From Nitrososphaerales archaeon (lineage in GTDB: Archaea; Thermoproteota; Nitrososphaeria; Nitrososphaerales; Gagatemarchaeaceae): a DNA stretch of 64,000 bases. A program made the position numbers and the translations under genes. Shown in pieces: positions 49,013 through 58,174 of the stretch. Numbering within the stretch: the stretch's first letter is position 1; each line of letters begins with the position of its first letter. The notes beneath the pieces are model-generated. The model saw only the letters and a program-made list of their open reading frames with translations. It had not been told where the DNA came from and ran no database searches. Location: assembly GCA_032906765.1 (NCBI GenBank), contig JAJTZB010000001.1, positions 359,743 through 423,742 on the forward strand, in the 5' to 3' direction.

Positions 49013-51418
49013 CTAGGCCGAGAGCAGGCGCTGGCGAAGCCTGGAGTAGATGTCCAGCAACTCGAACACCCTCCTGAACGTTATGTGCCCCTCCCTGAAC
49101 CTCTCGCCAGAGATGAACGCCTTCACTTCGTCCTCGCTTCCTACGCCGCATCTCGGGACCGCCCGGTCGAGGTAGAGATAGAACTCCTGCGCCCCGCCGT
49201 ATATCTCGTTCAACCTGTCCCACCGTTTCTCGATCCAGCCCCATGTGACCTTCCTCGCGCGCGGGTTGGTGGCAGCGCCCGTCACGGTGTAGCCCGAGTC
49301 CGAGCGGCTCACCTCGCCACTTATGCCCAGCTCAAGCACCTTCTCGACGAGGCTCGGGTCCTCGAAGGAGGTGAGCGCGGAGTACGCCTTCGTCCTGTCC
49401 ACCTCTCCCGACGACTTCGTAAGTTTCACCAGCGGGTCATAGGCCGAACTGCCGTTCACCACTGCGTATGCAATGGCCACCGCAGCCTTCAAGTTCGGCT
49501 CCACATCGGCGAAATTCTCGAACCTCGGCGCGAGCTCTGCGGCGTATCCCCTGTCCACCCTTACCAGCTGCGCCATCAACGTTTCGCGTACTGAGCCAAG
49601 GTTCGGGTCCTCCCCCTCCTTGGCGGTAAGACCGAGGCGACCCGCGACCGGGAGGTAGAAGTCCGCGTAGCCCTTGCTGACAATCCTCGCCTCGTCCGCG
49701 ATGGTCCGGAGCGTCGCGAGCTGGTCTGTAACAGTCTCTATGACGAGCGGGTCGTCGGAGGCGCCGCAGAGCGATACGAACTTGAAGTATGTCTCCGGGT
49801 CGACCATCCCCGAATGGAGGAAGAGGAAGAGGTCGGTCATTATTCCTGCCCTGTCATGCGCGTGCAGCTTCTGGAAGCGGTTCGCTAGCTCCCCGTATGT
49901 CTCCTCGTCATAGAGGACGCTGTAGAAGCCAGTCCTTTGCAGGTTGACGATGAAGTCGTCGGTCATCTTCGCCTTGACCAGGGCCGAATTCCTGTCGAGC
50001 AGCATCTTCGTCTCCTTGCCTCCAACCCTCATTGTGAGGGGGATGGGCCAGACGCCCCTTGCCTTCTTTCCGCTGAGGAGGAAGCGGTTTTGGCTGAGTC
50101 TCACTCCGCCCTTGACTGCCTTGACTTTGACGACGGGGAAACCAGGCTTCATGACCCAAGCGCTCATCACCCTAGTGACTGGGAGCCCTGAGGCTCGGGC
50201 AATCGACTTCCAAAGGTCCTCACCGCTGGCGTTGGCGTGGCTGAACTTGCGGAGGTAGGCTCTGACTCCCGTCCTGAAGGCCGCCTCCCCGACGTATGAC
50301 TCGATCATCCTGAGGACGGCGGCTCCTTTGCCGTAGCTTATCGCGTCGAAGACCTGATGTATCTCCTTGACCGAGGTGACCCTCGCCTGGATAGGGTGTG
50401 TGCCGAAGAGCGCGTCAGCGCTCATGGAGCGGAAAGTCTCGAACCTCAGAAACTCCCTCCAGACGTCCCATTCTGGGTGGAGCCTATGGATCATCTTGTG
50501 CTCCATGAAGGTCGCAAAGCTCTCGTTCAGCCAGAGGTCATCCCACCACTTCATGGTCACTAGGTCGCCGAACCACTGGTGGGCGATCTCATGGGTCATC
50601 ACGTAGGCGGCGTGCCGATGGTCGAAGAAGCTCGAGTTCTTGTCGAGTAGGACGTATGCCTCCCTCGAAGTGATTGCGCCCCAGTTCTCCATCGCACCAG
50701 CGTGGTATTCGGGTAGCGCCACTAGGTGGAGCTTCTCAAGGGGGTACCGGATTCCGAAGTACTCCTCGTAATCCTTCAGTACCTTAGTGGAAATGTCCAA
50801 GATGAACTCTGACTGATGAGACGCACCGGCCCTGGTTGCTGCGATTACCTCCGTCCTCCCACTGGACATCCTAGTCTCTTCGAACTTCCCGATTCCCATG
50901 AAGAAGAGATAGGTCGACATGCGCGGCGACTGGTTGAACACGTGCCTGACCCTGCCGTCAGAAGTCTCAGTCCTGGACTTCACACTTGAGTTCGAAATTA
51001 CCTCCAGCCCCCTCTCCGTTGTCACCGTCAGCCTGAAGACAGCCTTGAACGTCGGTTCGTCCTTGCAGGGAAAGACAGTTCTCGCGGCAGCTGGTTCGAG
51101 GTCGGTCACAAGCATGTAGTCCTTCCCGTACTTCGACTTGTACAGCCCGAAGATGGTCTGGTCCGAGACCTGCTTTGAGTAGGATACGCTCACCTCCGAC
51201 TGCTTCTTGGGTACGCCAAAGACGGACAGCGCCCCTTCCTTCGGGCCGTACCTGAAGCGCGTGGGCCGACCGTTCACCGCGACCGCGTTCACGCTCATCT
51301 CTTGGGCGTCGAGCAACAGCGGGTTCGCCGATGTCTCCACGGTCAGTTTGACAACTCCTTCGACGTTGGCGCGCGCGAAGTCAACGTTAAGGTCGAGGTC
51401 GTAGGAGTCGATATGCAA
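49013..51418 (-). CDS. M1-family aminopeptidase (tricorn-interacting/alanyl aminopeptidase type)
   Basis: An 801-residue zinc metallopeptidase. It has the exopeptidase motif GAMENWGAIT, zinc motif HEIAHQWFGDL with the third ligand Glu in LWLNESFATF, and a long helical ERAP1-like C-terminal domain. It trims N-terminal residues from peptides, for instance products of the proteasome. The TTG at 51418 gives LHIDSYDLDLNVDF, the normal start of the beta-saddle domain. The stretch 51419-51598 holds no gene. Confidence 0.95.
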   Translation of the reverse strand: MHIDSYDLDLNVDFARANVEGVVKLTVETSANPLLLDAQEMSVNAVAVNGRPTRFRYGPKEGALSVFGVPKKQSEVSVSYSKQVSDQTIFGLYKSKYGKDYMLVTDLEPAAARTVFPCKDEPTFKAVFRLTVTTERGLEVISNSSVKSRTETSDGRVRHVFNQSPRMSTYLFFMGIGKFEETRMSSGRTEVIAATRAGASHQSEFILDISTKVLKDYEEYFGIRYPLEKLHLVALPEYHAGAMENWGAITSREAYVLLDKNSSFFDHRHAAYVMTHEIAHQWFGDLVTMKWWDDLWLNESFATFMEHKMIHRLHPEWDVWREFLRFETFRSMSADALFGTHPIQARVTSVKEIHQVFDAISYGKGAAVLRMIESYVGEAAFRTGVRAYLRKFSHANASGEDLWKSIARASGLPVTRVMSAWVMKPGFPVVKVKAVKGGVRLSQNRFLLSGKKARGVWPIPLTMRVGGKETKMLLDRNSALVKAKMTDDFIVNLQRTGFYSVLYDEETYGELANRFQKLHAHDRAGIMTDLFLFLHSGMVDPETYFKFVSLCGASDDPLVIETVTDQLATLRTIADEARIVSKGYADFYLPVAGRLGLTAKEGEDPNLGSVRETLMAQLVRVDRGYAAELAPRFENFADVEPNLKAAVAIAYAVVNGSSAYDPLVKLTKSSGEVDRTKAYSALTSFEDPSLVEKVLELGISGEVSRSDSGYTVTGAATNPRARKVTWGWIEKRWDRLNEIYGGAQEFYLYLDRAVPRCGVGSEDEVKAFISGERFREGHITFRRVFELLDIYSRLRQRLLSA

Positions 51419-51598
51419 ACTTGGTCGCCGGTCGAGAGGCCGCCCCCGGGGGCCGAATTAAGGTTGAGGGAGGAAATGGCACCAACTCGGAAGGTTTGGG
51501 CTGGGAAGGTAAGTTATTGCAAGAAATCTACAGCCAATCGGTGAATCTCGCGGTTCGCAATAGGCCGAATGTCGGACTTGGCCCGCAGCGGGCGTTCC

Positions 51599-52663
51599 TC
51601 ACGCGCTGTCCGAGGCTGCCTGAATCGTGGGTTGCTGGGCGACGGGGACCTGCTGAGCCTCTGGCTCCGCGCTCGGCTCTGAGGCCTCGTTTGCCTTGGA
51701 GCTTAGCTCAGCGAGCTGGGACTGGACCTCTGATATCTCAGGGGCTGGTTCCGCGGCTGAGAATGACTCCCGGCTGGAATCCTCTGCGAACACCATTGGC
51801 TCGAAAGGTTCGGGAGCGGCCTCCTCCGAGTCTGTGGAAGGGGCGGGCTCTGCAGCGAATGTTTCGGTTGCCGGTGTCTGCTCCTCTCCGCTCGTCTCAT
51901 TCTGTTGCATGTTCTCCGCAGCCTCTGCCGAGAGCGAACCGCCAGTCACCTGCTCTGCAAGTGAGACGACCTTCGAGACGAGCTCGTCGTAGACCGCCTG
52001 CGGCACGTGGTCAGCGAGGCTTGCTTCCAGCTCCTGCACCTTCGCCTCTGCGGCTGTCAACTGGTCCCTTGGGACCATCGACGAGACGGCGTTCTCTAGC
52101 TCGTCGCACCTCTCCTTGATCGTGTTGTACTCTGAGGCAGGGACCATCGCGGCCATTTGCCTCGTAGCCTCATCAAACCTCTGCTTCAGCGCGAAGCTTT
52201 CCGATGCGGGGACCATCGAGCCTATCTGGCGCGAGACCTCTTCGTACCTCCTCTGGAGCGAGGCATATTCTTCCTTGCTCACCATCCCCCTGATCTGCTC
52301 CTCGAGCTCCCTTGCTCTCGAAAGTGCTTGCAGGTGGACGGAGGTCGCAACGAAGCCCTGAGCAATCTTCGCAGCCATGGACTCCAAGACCCTTCCCTGG
52401 GCTCCTGCCGCCTTGTTCTGGGCCGAAATCTGCTCTGCAATAGAGGAGAACTGCTTGATGAACGTCGTAGTCTTCTGTTGCTCCGCCTTCGACCTGTCAA
52501 GCTCCTTCTCGAGGCCCTCTACCTCCCTCTCGAGCTTGGAGACAGCTTCGTGGTGCTCCTTCTTCGGGATTGATTGTCGGAGCTGCGCCTCGAGCGTCTT
52601 GTACCTCAAGGCGAGTTTCTTGTATTCGGCGCCTATGTTTACGGTTCTACTGGTCTTGTCCAT
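51599..52663 (-). CDS. coiled-coil protein with ~25-residue MVP repeats and acidic tail
   Basis: A 354-residue protein. After MDKTSRTVNIGAEYKKLALR come long coiled coils containing five to six related units, each beginning with a VP/VS-K/A-x-EY-like start (SIPKKEHHEAV, GMVSKEEYASL, SMVPASESFAL, AMVPASEYNTI, SMVPRDQLTAA) followed by a heptad helix of 18-20 residues. The last ~130 residues are acidic, Pro/Ala/Glu-rich and disordered. The ATG at 52663 is preferred over upstream starts in a non-repetitive frame. It may be a structural or chemosensory-like scaffold; no enzyme domain seen. Confidence 0.8.
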   Translation of the reverse strand: MDKTSRTVNIGAEYKKLALRYKTLEAQLRQSIPKKEHHEAVSKLEREVEGLEKELDRSKAEQQKTTTFIKQFSSIAEQISAQNKAAGAQGRVLESMAAKIAQGFVATSVHLQALSRARELEEQIRGMVSKEEYASLQRRYEEVSRQIGSMVPASESFALKQRFDEATRQMAAMVPASEYNTIKERCDELENAVSSMVPRDQLTAAEAKVQELEASLADHVPQAVYDELVSKVVSLAEQVTGGSLSAEAAENMQQNETSGEEQTPATETFAAEPAPSTDSEEAAPEPFEPMVFAEDSSRESFSAAEPAPEISEVQSQLAELSSKANEASEPSAEPEAQQVPVAQQPTIQAASDSA

Positions 52664-52872
52664 TTCGGATCTGTGTATCACCCGCTGCGCGGTGCTGATA
52701 TTACGCAAAGTCAACATTGCTTTACCTAAGAATGAATTATGCTGTAGGGCCTCAGGACAGGTTTCGGGCAGCCGAAGTGTCGGGGAGGGAGTTGCATCAA
52801 GGGTCGACGAGTTGCAACAGCGTTTCCTTGAAGGGCAACCCGATGCCTGCACGCCAGGGCCGAGATTAGAAC

Positions 52873-53540
52873 CTACCCGGAGGCTGGCTGCCGGGAGAAT
52901 CTGGGCTGCGCAGCGCCCTCCTTCTCGAGCTGCTCCTTCGCCATCTCAACGATAGGGCGAAGGTCCTTCGTCTCGATCTTGGCGTCGGCCCTCTTCCTCA
53001 CCACCTCCTGCGCATTGAAAGCGACTCGTAGGTCGACCAGGTCGAAGAGGTCGACATCGTTGGCCCCGTCCACGACGGCGATTTTCCTCATTCCATCGAA
53101 CATGCTCCCGAAGGCCGTCCTGAGTATCTGCGCCTTGTTGACGTTGACGAGGAGGCCGTACCCCACGAGTCTGCTGTCGTGGAAGACGAGCTCGTTGGAG
53201 AAGACGTGGTCCATGCCTAGCTCGCTCTTCACCCTGTTTGTGAGGAGTGAGAACCCGCCGCTGACGCCGACCATCAGGCATCCCATCTTCTTCAACCGCT
53301 CAGTTGCCTCGACTGCGCCCTTCATGATGGGCAGTGAGTTCGCGACGCGCATGCACTGCTGGTGCGTGACGCCCCTGACGAGCTCAATCCTCTGGGCGAG
53401 TCCGTGCTCCCAGCTTATCTCTCCCCTGATGCCCCTCATCGTGATGTCGCGGACCTGCTCCTCCTTCCGACCAGCCTGGCGAGTTCTGGCAGGAACTCGC
53501 CATCGACCAAGACCCCTTCCACATCGAAGACTACTATCAC
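52873..53540 (-). pseudogene. HAD phosphatase (SerB-like), frameshifted
   Basis: The GTG at 53540 starts VIVVFDVEGVLVDGEFLPEL, HAD motif I with its nucleophile Asp. About 75 bp later the frame shifts by one base near 53465-53468 (GGAAGG in the coding strand where GGAAAGG would keep frame). The rest continues as KEEQVRDITMRGIRGE, GVSGGFSLLTNRV (motif II) and AVVDGANDVDLFD (motif IV), ending at 52873. The protein resembles phosphoserine phosphatase-type HAD enzymes. A true deletion, a sequencing error or a programmed -1 shift are all possible. Confidence 0.75.
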
Positions 53541-53772
53541 CCAGTCACACCTCTAGCTCGCACAGTGGGCACGCCGATGGGGTATCCATCCCCGTGGACG
53601 AACCAACCGTCTGGACCCGACCTCGGGCTGCCAGACGCCGATTCCCGCAGCCCGTAGCGTATAGACTCCTCGGTCCTTGGCTGCCCGTTGCAAATGCCAA
53701 GCCAGGAGCCACGAGCGATAGGGGTCGAGGAAGAGGCGATTCTCCGGCGAGTTCTTGGGGATGGTCCGAAAC
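53541..53772. other. intergenic stretch with no supported gene
   Basis: Open frames exist on the minus strand, one ending just at the HAD start (…PDGWFVHGDGYPIGVPT…), but none has a clear start, domain or promoter, so no gene is called. Confidence 0.3.
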
Positions 53773-54177
53773 TCAGCCAGTCGGGCCGCTCACCCTTTTC
53801 TCCATGCGCGCTCGTGCCGCAAGGATGATTATTGCGACAGCGACCAGAGCTTGGACCACCTCGAGAAAGGCTATCACAGCGGGAGGGTGCATCGTCGACA
53901 GAAGCCCCGCCTCGTCGACGAGCAGGGCTGGGAAGTAGAGGATTGCTGCAATGATTGCGAACGTCGACCACCGGGAGTGACCACGGAAGAGCAGCGCTAG
54001 AGAGACTACGGCAAGGATCAAGCCAACGAAGAACAGGACCAGGGTCGCGGCGCCGGTTGCCGTGACGTCGGAGACAGGGCGGTTCTCGAGGCCTGCGGGA
54101 GTCAAGAGGATGCCGCAGAAGACGAAGACCACCAACGCGATCGTGAGAGGTTTCTTCGTTCCGGGAGGCTTTGCCAT
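53773..54177 (-). CDS. four-helix membrane protein of unknown function
   Basis: A 134-residue protein with four hydrophobic segments (TIALVVFVFCGILL, ATLVLFFVGLILAVVSLALLF, FAIIAAILYFPALLV, VVQALVAVAIIILAA) and a short basic N terminus (AKPPGTKKP). The ATG at 54177 lies about 35 bp from TATA-like cttaagtag (near 54212). I do not recognise the family. It lies just downstream of EF-2 on the same strand. Confidence 0.7.
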   Translation of the reverse strand: MAKPPGTKKPLTIALVVFVFCGILLTPAGLENRPVSDVTATGAATLVLFFVGLILAVVSLALLFRGHSRWSTFAIIAAILYFPALLVDEAGLLSTMHPPAVIAFLEVVQALVAVAIIILAARARMEKRVSGPTG

Positions 54178-54256
54178 TGTTGGTGTGGAAAGAAGACATA
54201 GGGTCTCTACTTAAGGGCGAGCTCGGGAGTTCGAGAATAGTCCCTACGACCTTCGT

Positions 54257-56478
54257 CTACTCATTATCGATGAACTCTTCTGCTTTTGGCGGCTCAGGCG
54301 GGAGCCCCTTGCGCTTCCTAATCTCGGTGACCAGCGGCATCAGCAAGTTCGAGGGGACGGCCTGCCAGAGCTTGAAGTGGGTGTTCCACACGGCCTTCCC
54401 CGCTGTCGCGCCCCTCATCTTCTCGCTCAGGTCGAAGGTCTCCGCTGCTGGAATCTCGCCTTCGACAACGGTCATCACCTCCCTCTGGTCTATCTTGACA
54501 AGCTTTCCCCTCTTGCCCTGAATGACGCCCGTGATGGCGCCGATGAGGTCGGACGGGCCCTTCACCTCTATGCCGAGTACCGGCTCCAGGAGTGTGGGGT
54601 TGGCAGAGAGAAGGGCACCTAGGATGGCCCTCCTCGATGCAGGCATCAGCTGGGCGTACGTCCTGTGGGCAGCGTCCTCGTGGGGCACGTAGTTTGTGAG
54701 CACGACCTTGACCCCCCTCGTGAACTCGTAGGCGAGCGGCCCGTTCTTCATGATGTCGTCGAAGCCGGCCCTGATGGAGTCCATGGACTCCTGCAGGAAC
54801 TGGACGCCCTTGGTCAGCTCGGTCATTATGTTCCCCCTCTCGTCAATCGCTTGCCAGTTTTTCGCCTGGTCAGGGTCCCAGCCCTGGTCGCGCAGGAGCT
54901 TCACCACCAGCTTCTTCTCTATGTTCTCGCTGATCGTGCCGTTGCGGATGAGCTCGACGACCGCGGGCTCTAGAGGCTCCACCTCAATGAAGATCTTGTT
55001 GTGCCTGTTGGGGGAGCGCGCCATTATCGGGCCCGCCCTCGAGCGGATTGTCTCCCTGTAGTTGATTATGGGCGGCGAGGTGACTATCTCGAGGCCGGCC
55101 TGCTGGATCATGGTGGTTGCGATCTCCAGGTGCAGGACGCCCATCCCTGCCATCAGTGTCTCTCCCGACTCCTGGTTTATGGTGATGATGAGGTTCGGGT
55201 CCTCGATGTTGAGCCTGCGCATCACCTCGACCAGCTTGGGAAGGTCCCTGGGGTGCTTCGCCTCCACGGCCACGGTGACGACCGGCTCGCTGACGTAGTG
55301 GATCGATTCGAAGGGTGCAACGCCCTTCACGTTCGATATCGTCTCGCCCGACCTGATGTCGAGACCCAGCAGCGCCGGGATGTTGCCCGCAGGCAGTGAA
55401 TCCACTATCTCCCTCTGGAAGCCCATGAATATCTGGACGGACTGGATGCGCCCCTCCCTCTTCGAGTTCAACAGGTAGACCGCGTCGCCGTTGGAGACGC
55501 TGCCGGAGAAGAGCCTGCCCGTCGCGACGAGCCCAGCCGCTGGGTCGACGACGACGTTTGTGACCATCATGACCGTAGCCCCGTGCTCGTCACAGGCGAG
55601 GAGCGCCTTGCCTATGTCGCTGTTGAGGTCGCCGGGCCAGATCTTCGGGATGCGGTAGGCCTGGGCGACGTGGGGCGGCGGGTGGTGTCTCACCACCATG
55701 CTGAGCAGAGCCTCGTGGAGGGGTAACTTCTTGCCCAGCTCTTCTGGCGTGGACGCGGTGTAGGCGCTGATGATGTCCTTGAATGACATGCCCGCGGCCT
55801 TCAGCATGTCAAAGTTGAAGCCCCAGCGGTCCTTGGAGGAGCCGAATGCGACTTGGCTCTTTTGGACTGAGACCTGCCATTTCTGTTTGTATTCCGGCTC
55901 TGCCGATTGTTCAACTAGGTTGTTGAAGTCCTGGACGATTCTGAAGAGCCACTCCTGCATCTTCTCGGGTGTCAGGCGAAGCTCCTTGATCAGACGGTCT
56001 ATCTTGTTGATGTACAGTACTGGGCGAACTCGCTCCTCGAGGGCTTGTCGGGTCACTGTAATCGTCTGGGTCATCACACCCTCCACTGCGTCTACTACTA
56101 CGATTGCCCCATCAACGGCCCTCAGCGACCTGGTCACCTTCCCTGTGAAGTCGATGTGGCCGGGCGTGTCGATCAGGTTGATGACGTACGGCTTGGCTTC
56201 CTGTTCATAGTACAAGGTGACGTTCGCGGCCTTAATCGTCATCTGCCGCTGCTGCTCGAGCTCCATATAGTCCAGAGCTAGCGCTTGGCCTGCCACTGAA
56301 GGGGACAACATTCCGCAAGCCGCGAGCAGGGAGTCCGACGTGGTGGTCTTAACGGCAGAGTAGAGGGTTACTCTACCCTGATTCCGTGGTCCACGTGTGC
56401 GATGATCCCCAGGTTGCGAATCTGGTCCTTGTTGTGGACTATCTTGAGAGCCTCTGTAGTCGTCTTGAACTTTGGCAT
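54257..56478 (-). CDS. fusA: translation elongation factor EF-2, interrupted by a 32-bp intron
   Basis: Ribosomal translocase GTPase. Exon 1 (56478-56382) encodes MPKFKTTTEALKIVHNKDQI and IIAHVDHG, then a 32-bp insertion ends the frame with TAA. Exon 2 (56349-54257) resumes with KTTTSDSLLAACGML, followed by YVINLIDTPGHIDF (G3), YINKIDR (G4) and the domain IV-V parts typical of archaeal EF-2. Removal of the insertion joins HVDHG to KTT, restoring the P-loop and a 729-residue protein, the normal length. The domain-IV tip reads PHEDAAHRTYAQ; the diphthamide-type His is kept but the usual following Gly is Thr. Confidence 0.95.
56350..56381 (-). other. archaeal protein-coding intron in EF-2 (32 nt, bulge-helix-bulge)
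   Basis: The transcript folds as central helix ACGG/CCGT (four bp), bulges AAT and TAA, and a ten-bp intron hairpin (CAGGGTAGAG with CTCTACTCTG, one G-U pair, loop TAACC). Cutting after the second base in each bulge removes 32 nt and joins GGAA to AGACC, i.e. Gly-Lys-Thr of the P-loop. Thirty-two is not a multiple of three, and the unspliced frame stops within the intron. Confidence 0.92.
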
Positions 56479-56682
56479 AGTCCGCCGTTGGGGTTCCCTT
56501 TCACGAAGTGGTTATGAACATTTCCTTCAGGGAGGTGGTAACCATACTTGTGGATGGCAGAACACATGTCCGACGGGTCCGTGCTTATCCGGGCCAGAGC
56601 CGAGCGCGTATCCCGACTGGATGTAGTTCGTGGGGCTCTGCATGTCGAAGCTGGGACCAACGGGGACCCGGGGGAGGGCGGG
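56479..56682. promoter_or_regulatory. upstream region of EF-2
   Basis: This is the 5' side of the EF-2 gene. No strong TATA-like sequence stands out, and no gene is supported. Frames on the plus strand across 56508-56976 are low-complexity and lack any domain. Confidence 0.3.
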
Positions 56683-57045
56683 TTAGAAGTCGCAATTCTG
56701 CCAGACGCCGCGGGGGAGTCGGGGGCGGAAGCACTGGGGGCAGGTGGAGTCGAGGTTCGCCTTCCGGAGGCGGTGCATCGCGACCTTCACGTTGCCCTCG
56801 GAGGTGTGGAGGGCCCTGGCGGCGTCCCTGCATCTCGCGGAGGAGTGGCTCCAACGATAGACGAAGACGCGGTGCAGGGAATGAGAACCGCAATGACAGG
56901 GGCTCCCCGGGGAGATGATCCCGAGGACGCTTTGGCTCATCGGCATGCGGTCTCCGTGGACCCACACTCCTCTTGATCGGTCCTGGCGGCGTTCACAGTC
57001 TGATTGGGCAGGTGGATACTTAATGCCGAGCTCGCCTGTCGGCAC
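56683..57045 (-). CDS. possible small helix-turn-helix protein with C-terminal Cys pairs
   Basis: The C-terminal half reads DAARALHTSEGNVKVAMHRL, similar to the helix-turn-helix of sigma-region-4-like domains, followed by STCPQCFRPRLPRGVWQNC, which may bind zinc. The N-terminal half is not protein-like and the true start is unknown (it may begin near residue 50). Support is limited to the HTH pattern and the Cys spacing. Confidence 0.35.
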   Translation of the reverse strand: MPTGELGIKYPPAQSDCERRQDRSRGVWVHGDRMPMSQSVLGIISPGSPCHCGSHSLHRVFVYRWSHSSARCRDAARALHTSEGNVKVAMHRLRKANLDSTCPQCFRPRLPRGVWQNCDF

Positions 57046-57154
57046 CGAATCGGGTACGCGGAGGAAGTGCGTCAGAACGAGGCTGTAAGGGACCTAGAAC
57101 ACTCAAGCGAACCATGTGGTGTGGCTGTCACTGTCTCCTTCCTTGGAGGCAATG

Positions 57155-57346
57155 TTAGGACAATGGGACTGTCGAGTTCGGTTGCAGAAAATCCTCGAGT
57201 TGTCGTTTCAATTCCTCGGTCGAAGTCCCGTAAGTCAGGATGCGTATTCCGTACAGTCCGGCCATGCGCATGGCCTCGTCTGTGAGAGGCGAGTCTGTGA
57301 CTAGAATCAACCGCTTTACGCCGGCATCCGAGTCGGGATATATAAT
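57155..57346 (-). pseudogene. 3' fragment of a restriction-endonuclease/Mrr-like protein
   Basis: The minus frame reads SDAGVKRLILVTDSPLTDEA and then MRMAGLYGIRILTYGTSTEE, ending KRQLEDFLQPNSTVPLS. The alternation of a hydrophobic strand, T-S/D-S and an A-x-x-A-x-x-GI helix resembles the end of PD-(D/E)xK domains of Mrr type. An in-frame stop lies just upstream and no canonical start precedes the strand except TTG at 57310, so it is probably a remnant. Confidence 0.4.
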
Positions 57347-57437
57347 GTGTTAGTGCATCAACATGGTGACCGAATAAGGCTAAACAACTTTCCCTGAGGC
57401 GCTAGCACTTGCGTGGTCTGTCATAGCGAAGAAAGGC

Positions 57438-57683
57438 GTGGGGACGGTGATAGGGAGACGGTCGGTGAGCAAGGGAAGGGAGTACGTGAGGGTGTGGGTC
57501 TACGTACCGACGAAGGTCAGCGAGGACACGGCGTTTCCCTTCAGAATCGGCGAGCCGTGCGAAATCGAGATCGACACGGACAGGAAGAGCGTCGTAATCA
57601 AACCGGTCTCCCTCAAGGAGGCGAACCTGAAGGGCTGGTCGAGGAGGGAGCGGTATAAGAAAAGCAGTCCGCGTCCCACGTGA
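57438..57683 (+). CDS. small AbrB/SpoVT-like or conserved hypothetical protein
   Basis: An 81-residue protein: GRRSVSKGREYVRVWVYVPT followed by GEPCEIEIDTDRKSVVIKPV and a Lys/Arg-rich tail. The beta-rich pattern with a G-x-P-C-E-I-x-I-D core resembles small AbrB-fold proteins, but the match is loose. A strong TATA (gatatataat, 57336-57346) lies upstream, leaving a leader of about 70 nt that contains a four-codon ATG mini-frame at 57363. The GTG at 57438 is the first start in frame. Confidence 0.6.
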   Translation: MGTVIGRRSVSKGREYVRVWVYVPTKVSEDTAFPFRIGEPCEIEIDTDRKSVVIKPVSLKEANLKGWSRRERYKKSSPRPT

Positions 57684-57777
57684 GTTTCCCTCTAGACGGC
57701 GAAAAGAAGCCCAGGGGAAGGTTCGGCAGATTCTGCGTTACCGTTGGGAAAGAAGTGTTCCGAGGGTGGCTTTGAGC

Positions 57778-58020
57778 TTATGGCTGCTGCCCTAGTTCCT
57801 CGGTAGGCCCCGGAGCAGCCTGTGCCGCGGGCGCGGGGGTGGGAGTTGCCTGAGGCGGTGCCCCTTCAGCTTCTGCCGTCGTAGTCGACGGTGCAGGAAT
57901 TGGGGTCGGGGGACGTGGCCGGGCCTTCTTCCTGACGACCCTCCTCTTCGGTGCCCTCTTCACCCTCTTCAGAGACTTCCTTGCTCTCTTCGATGAACGC
58001 TTTGCCTTCTTCTTGGGCAT
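57778..58020 (-). CDS. small Lys/Arg-rich protein with Pro/Ala tail
   Basis: An 80-residue protein: the first 35 residues are almost all Lys, Arg, Ser and Ala (KKKAKRSSKRARKSLKRVKR), followed by a Pro/Thr/Ala-rich tail. It resembles histone H1-like or other nucleic-acid-binding tails and may coat DNA or RNA. Low complexity makes the assignment weak, although the ATG start and AT-rich upstream region (58027-58060) are acceptable. Confidence 0.5.
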   Translation of the reverse strand: MPKKKAKRSSKRARKSLKRVKRAPKRRVVRKKARPRPPTPIPAPSTTTAEAEGAPPQATPTPAPAAQAAPGPTEELGQQP

Positions 58021-58174
58021 GCGTTGCTGATTAGTTCACTGGCCCTATTTATCCTTCGAGTCGACTTGCGAGGGTGCGGAAGATCAGCGCAAGTCTTGTC
58101 GCACACAGGATTTAGGCGCATGGTTGGTAATTCCGCTTTTATCACGGCCTTACCCAACCACCGAAGAGTGGGGG

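Noticed and set aside
53465..53468. Intron as the cause of the HAD frameshift
   Set aside because: Nothing is inserted; one base is missing and flanking residues are contiguous with the family, and no bulge-helix-bulge forms.
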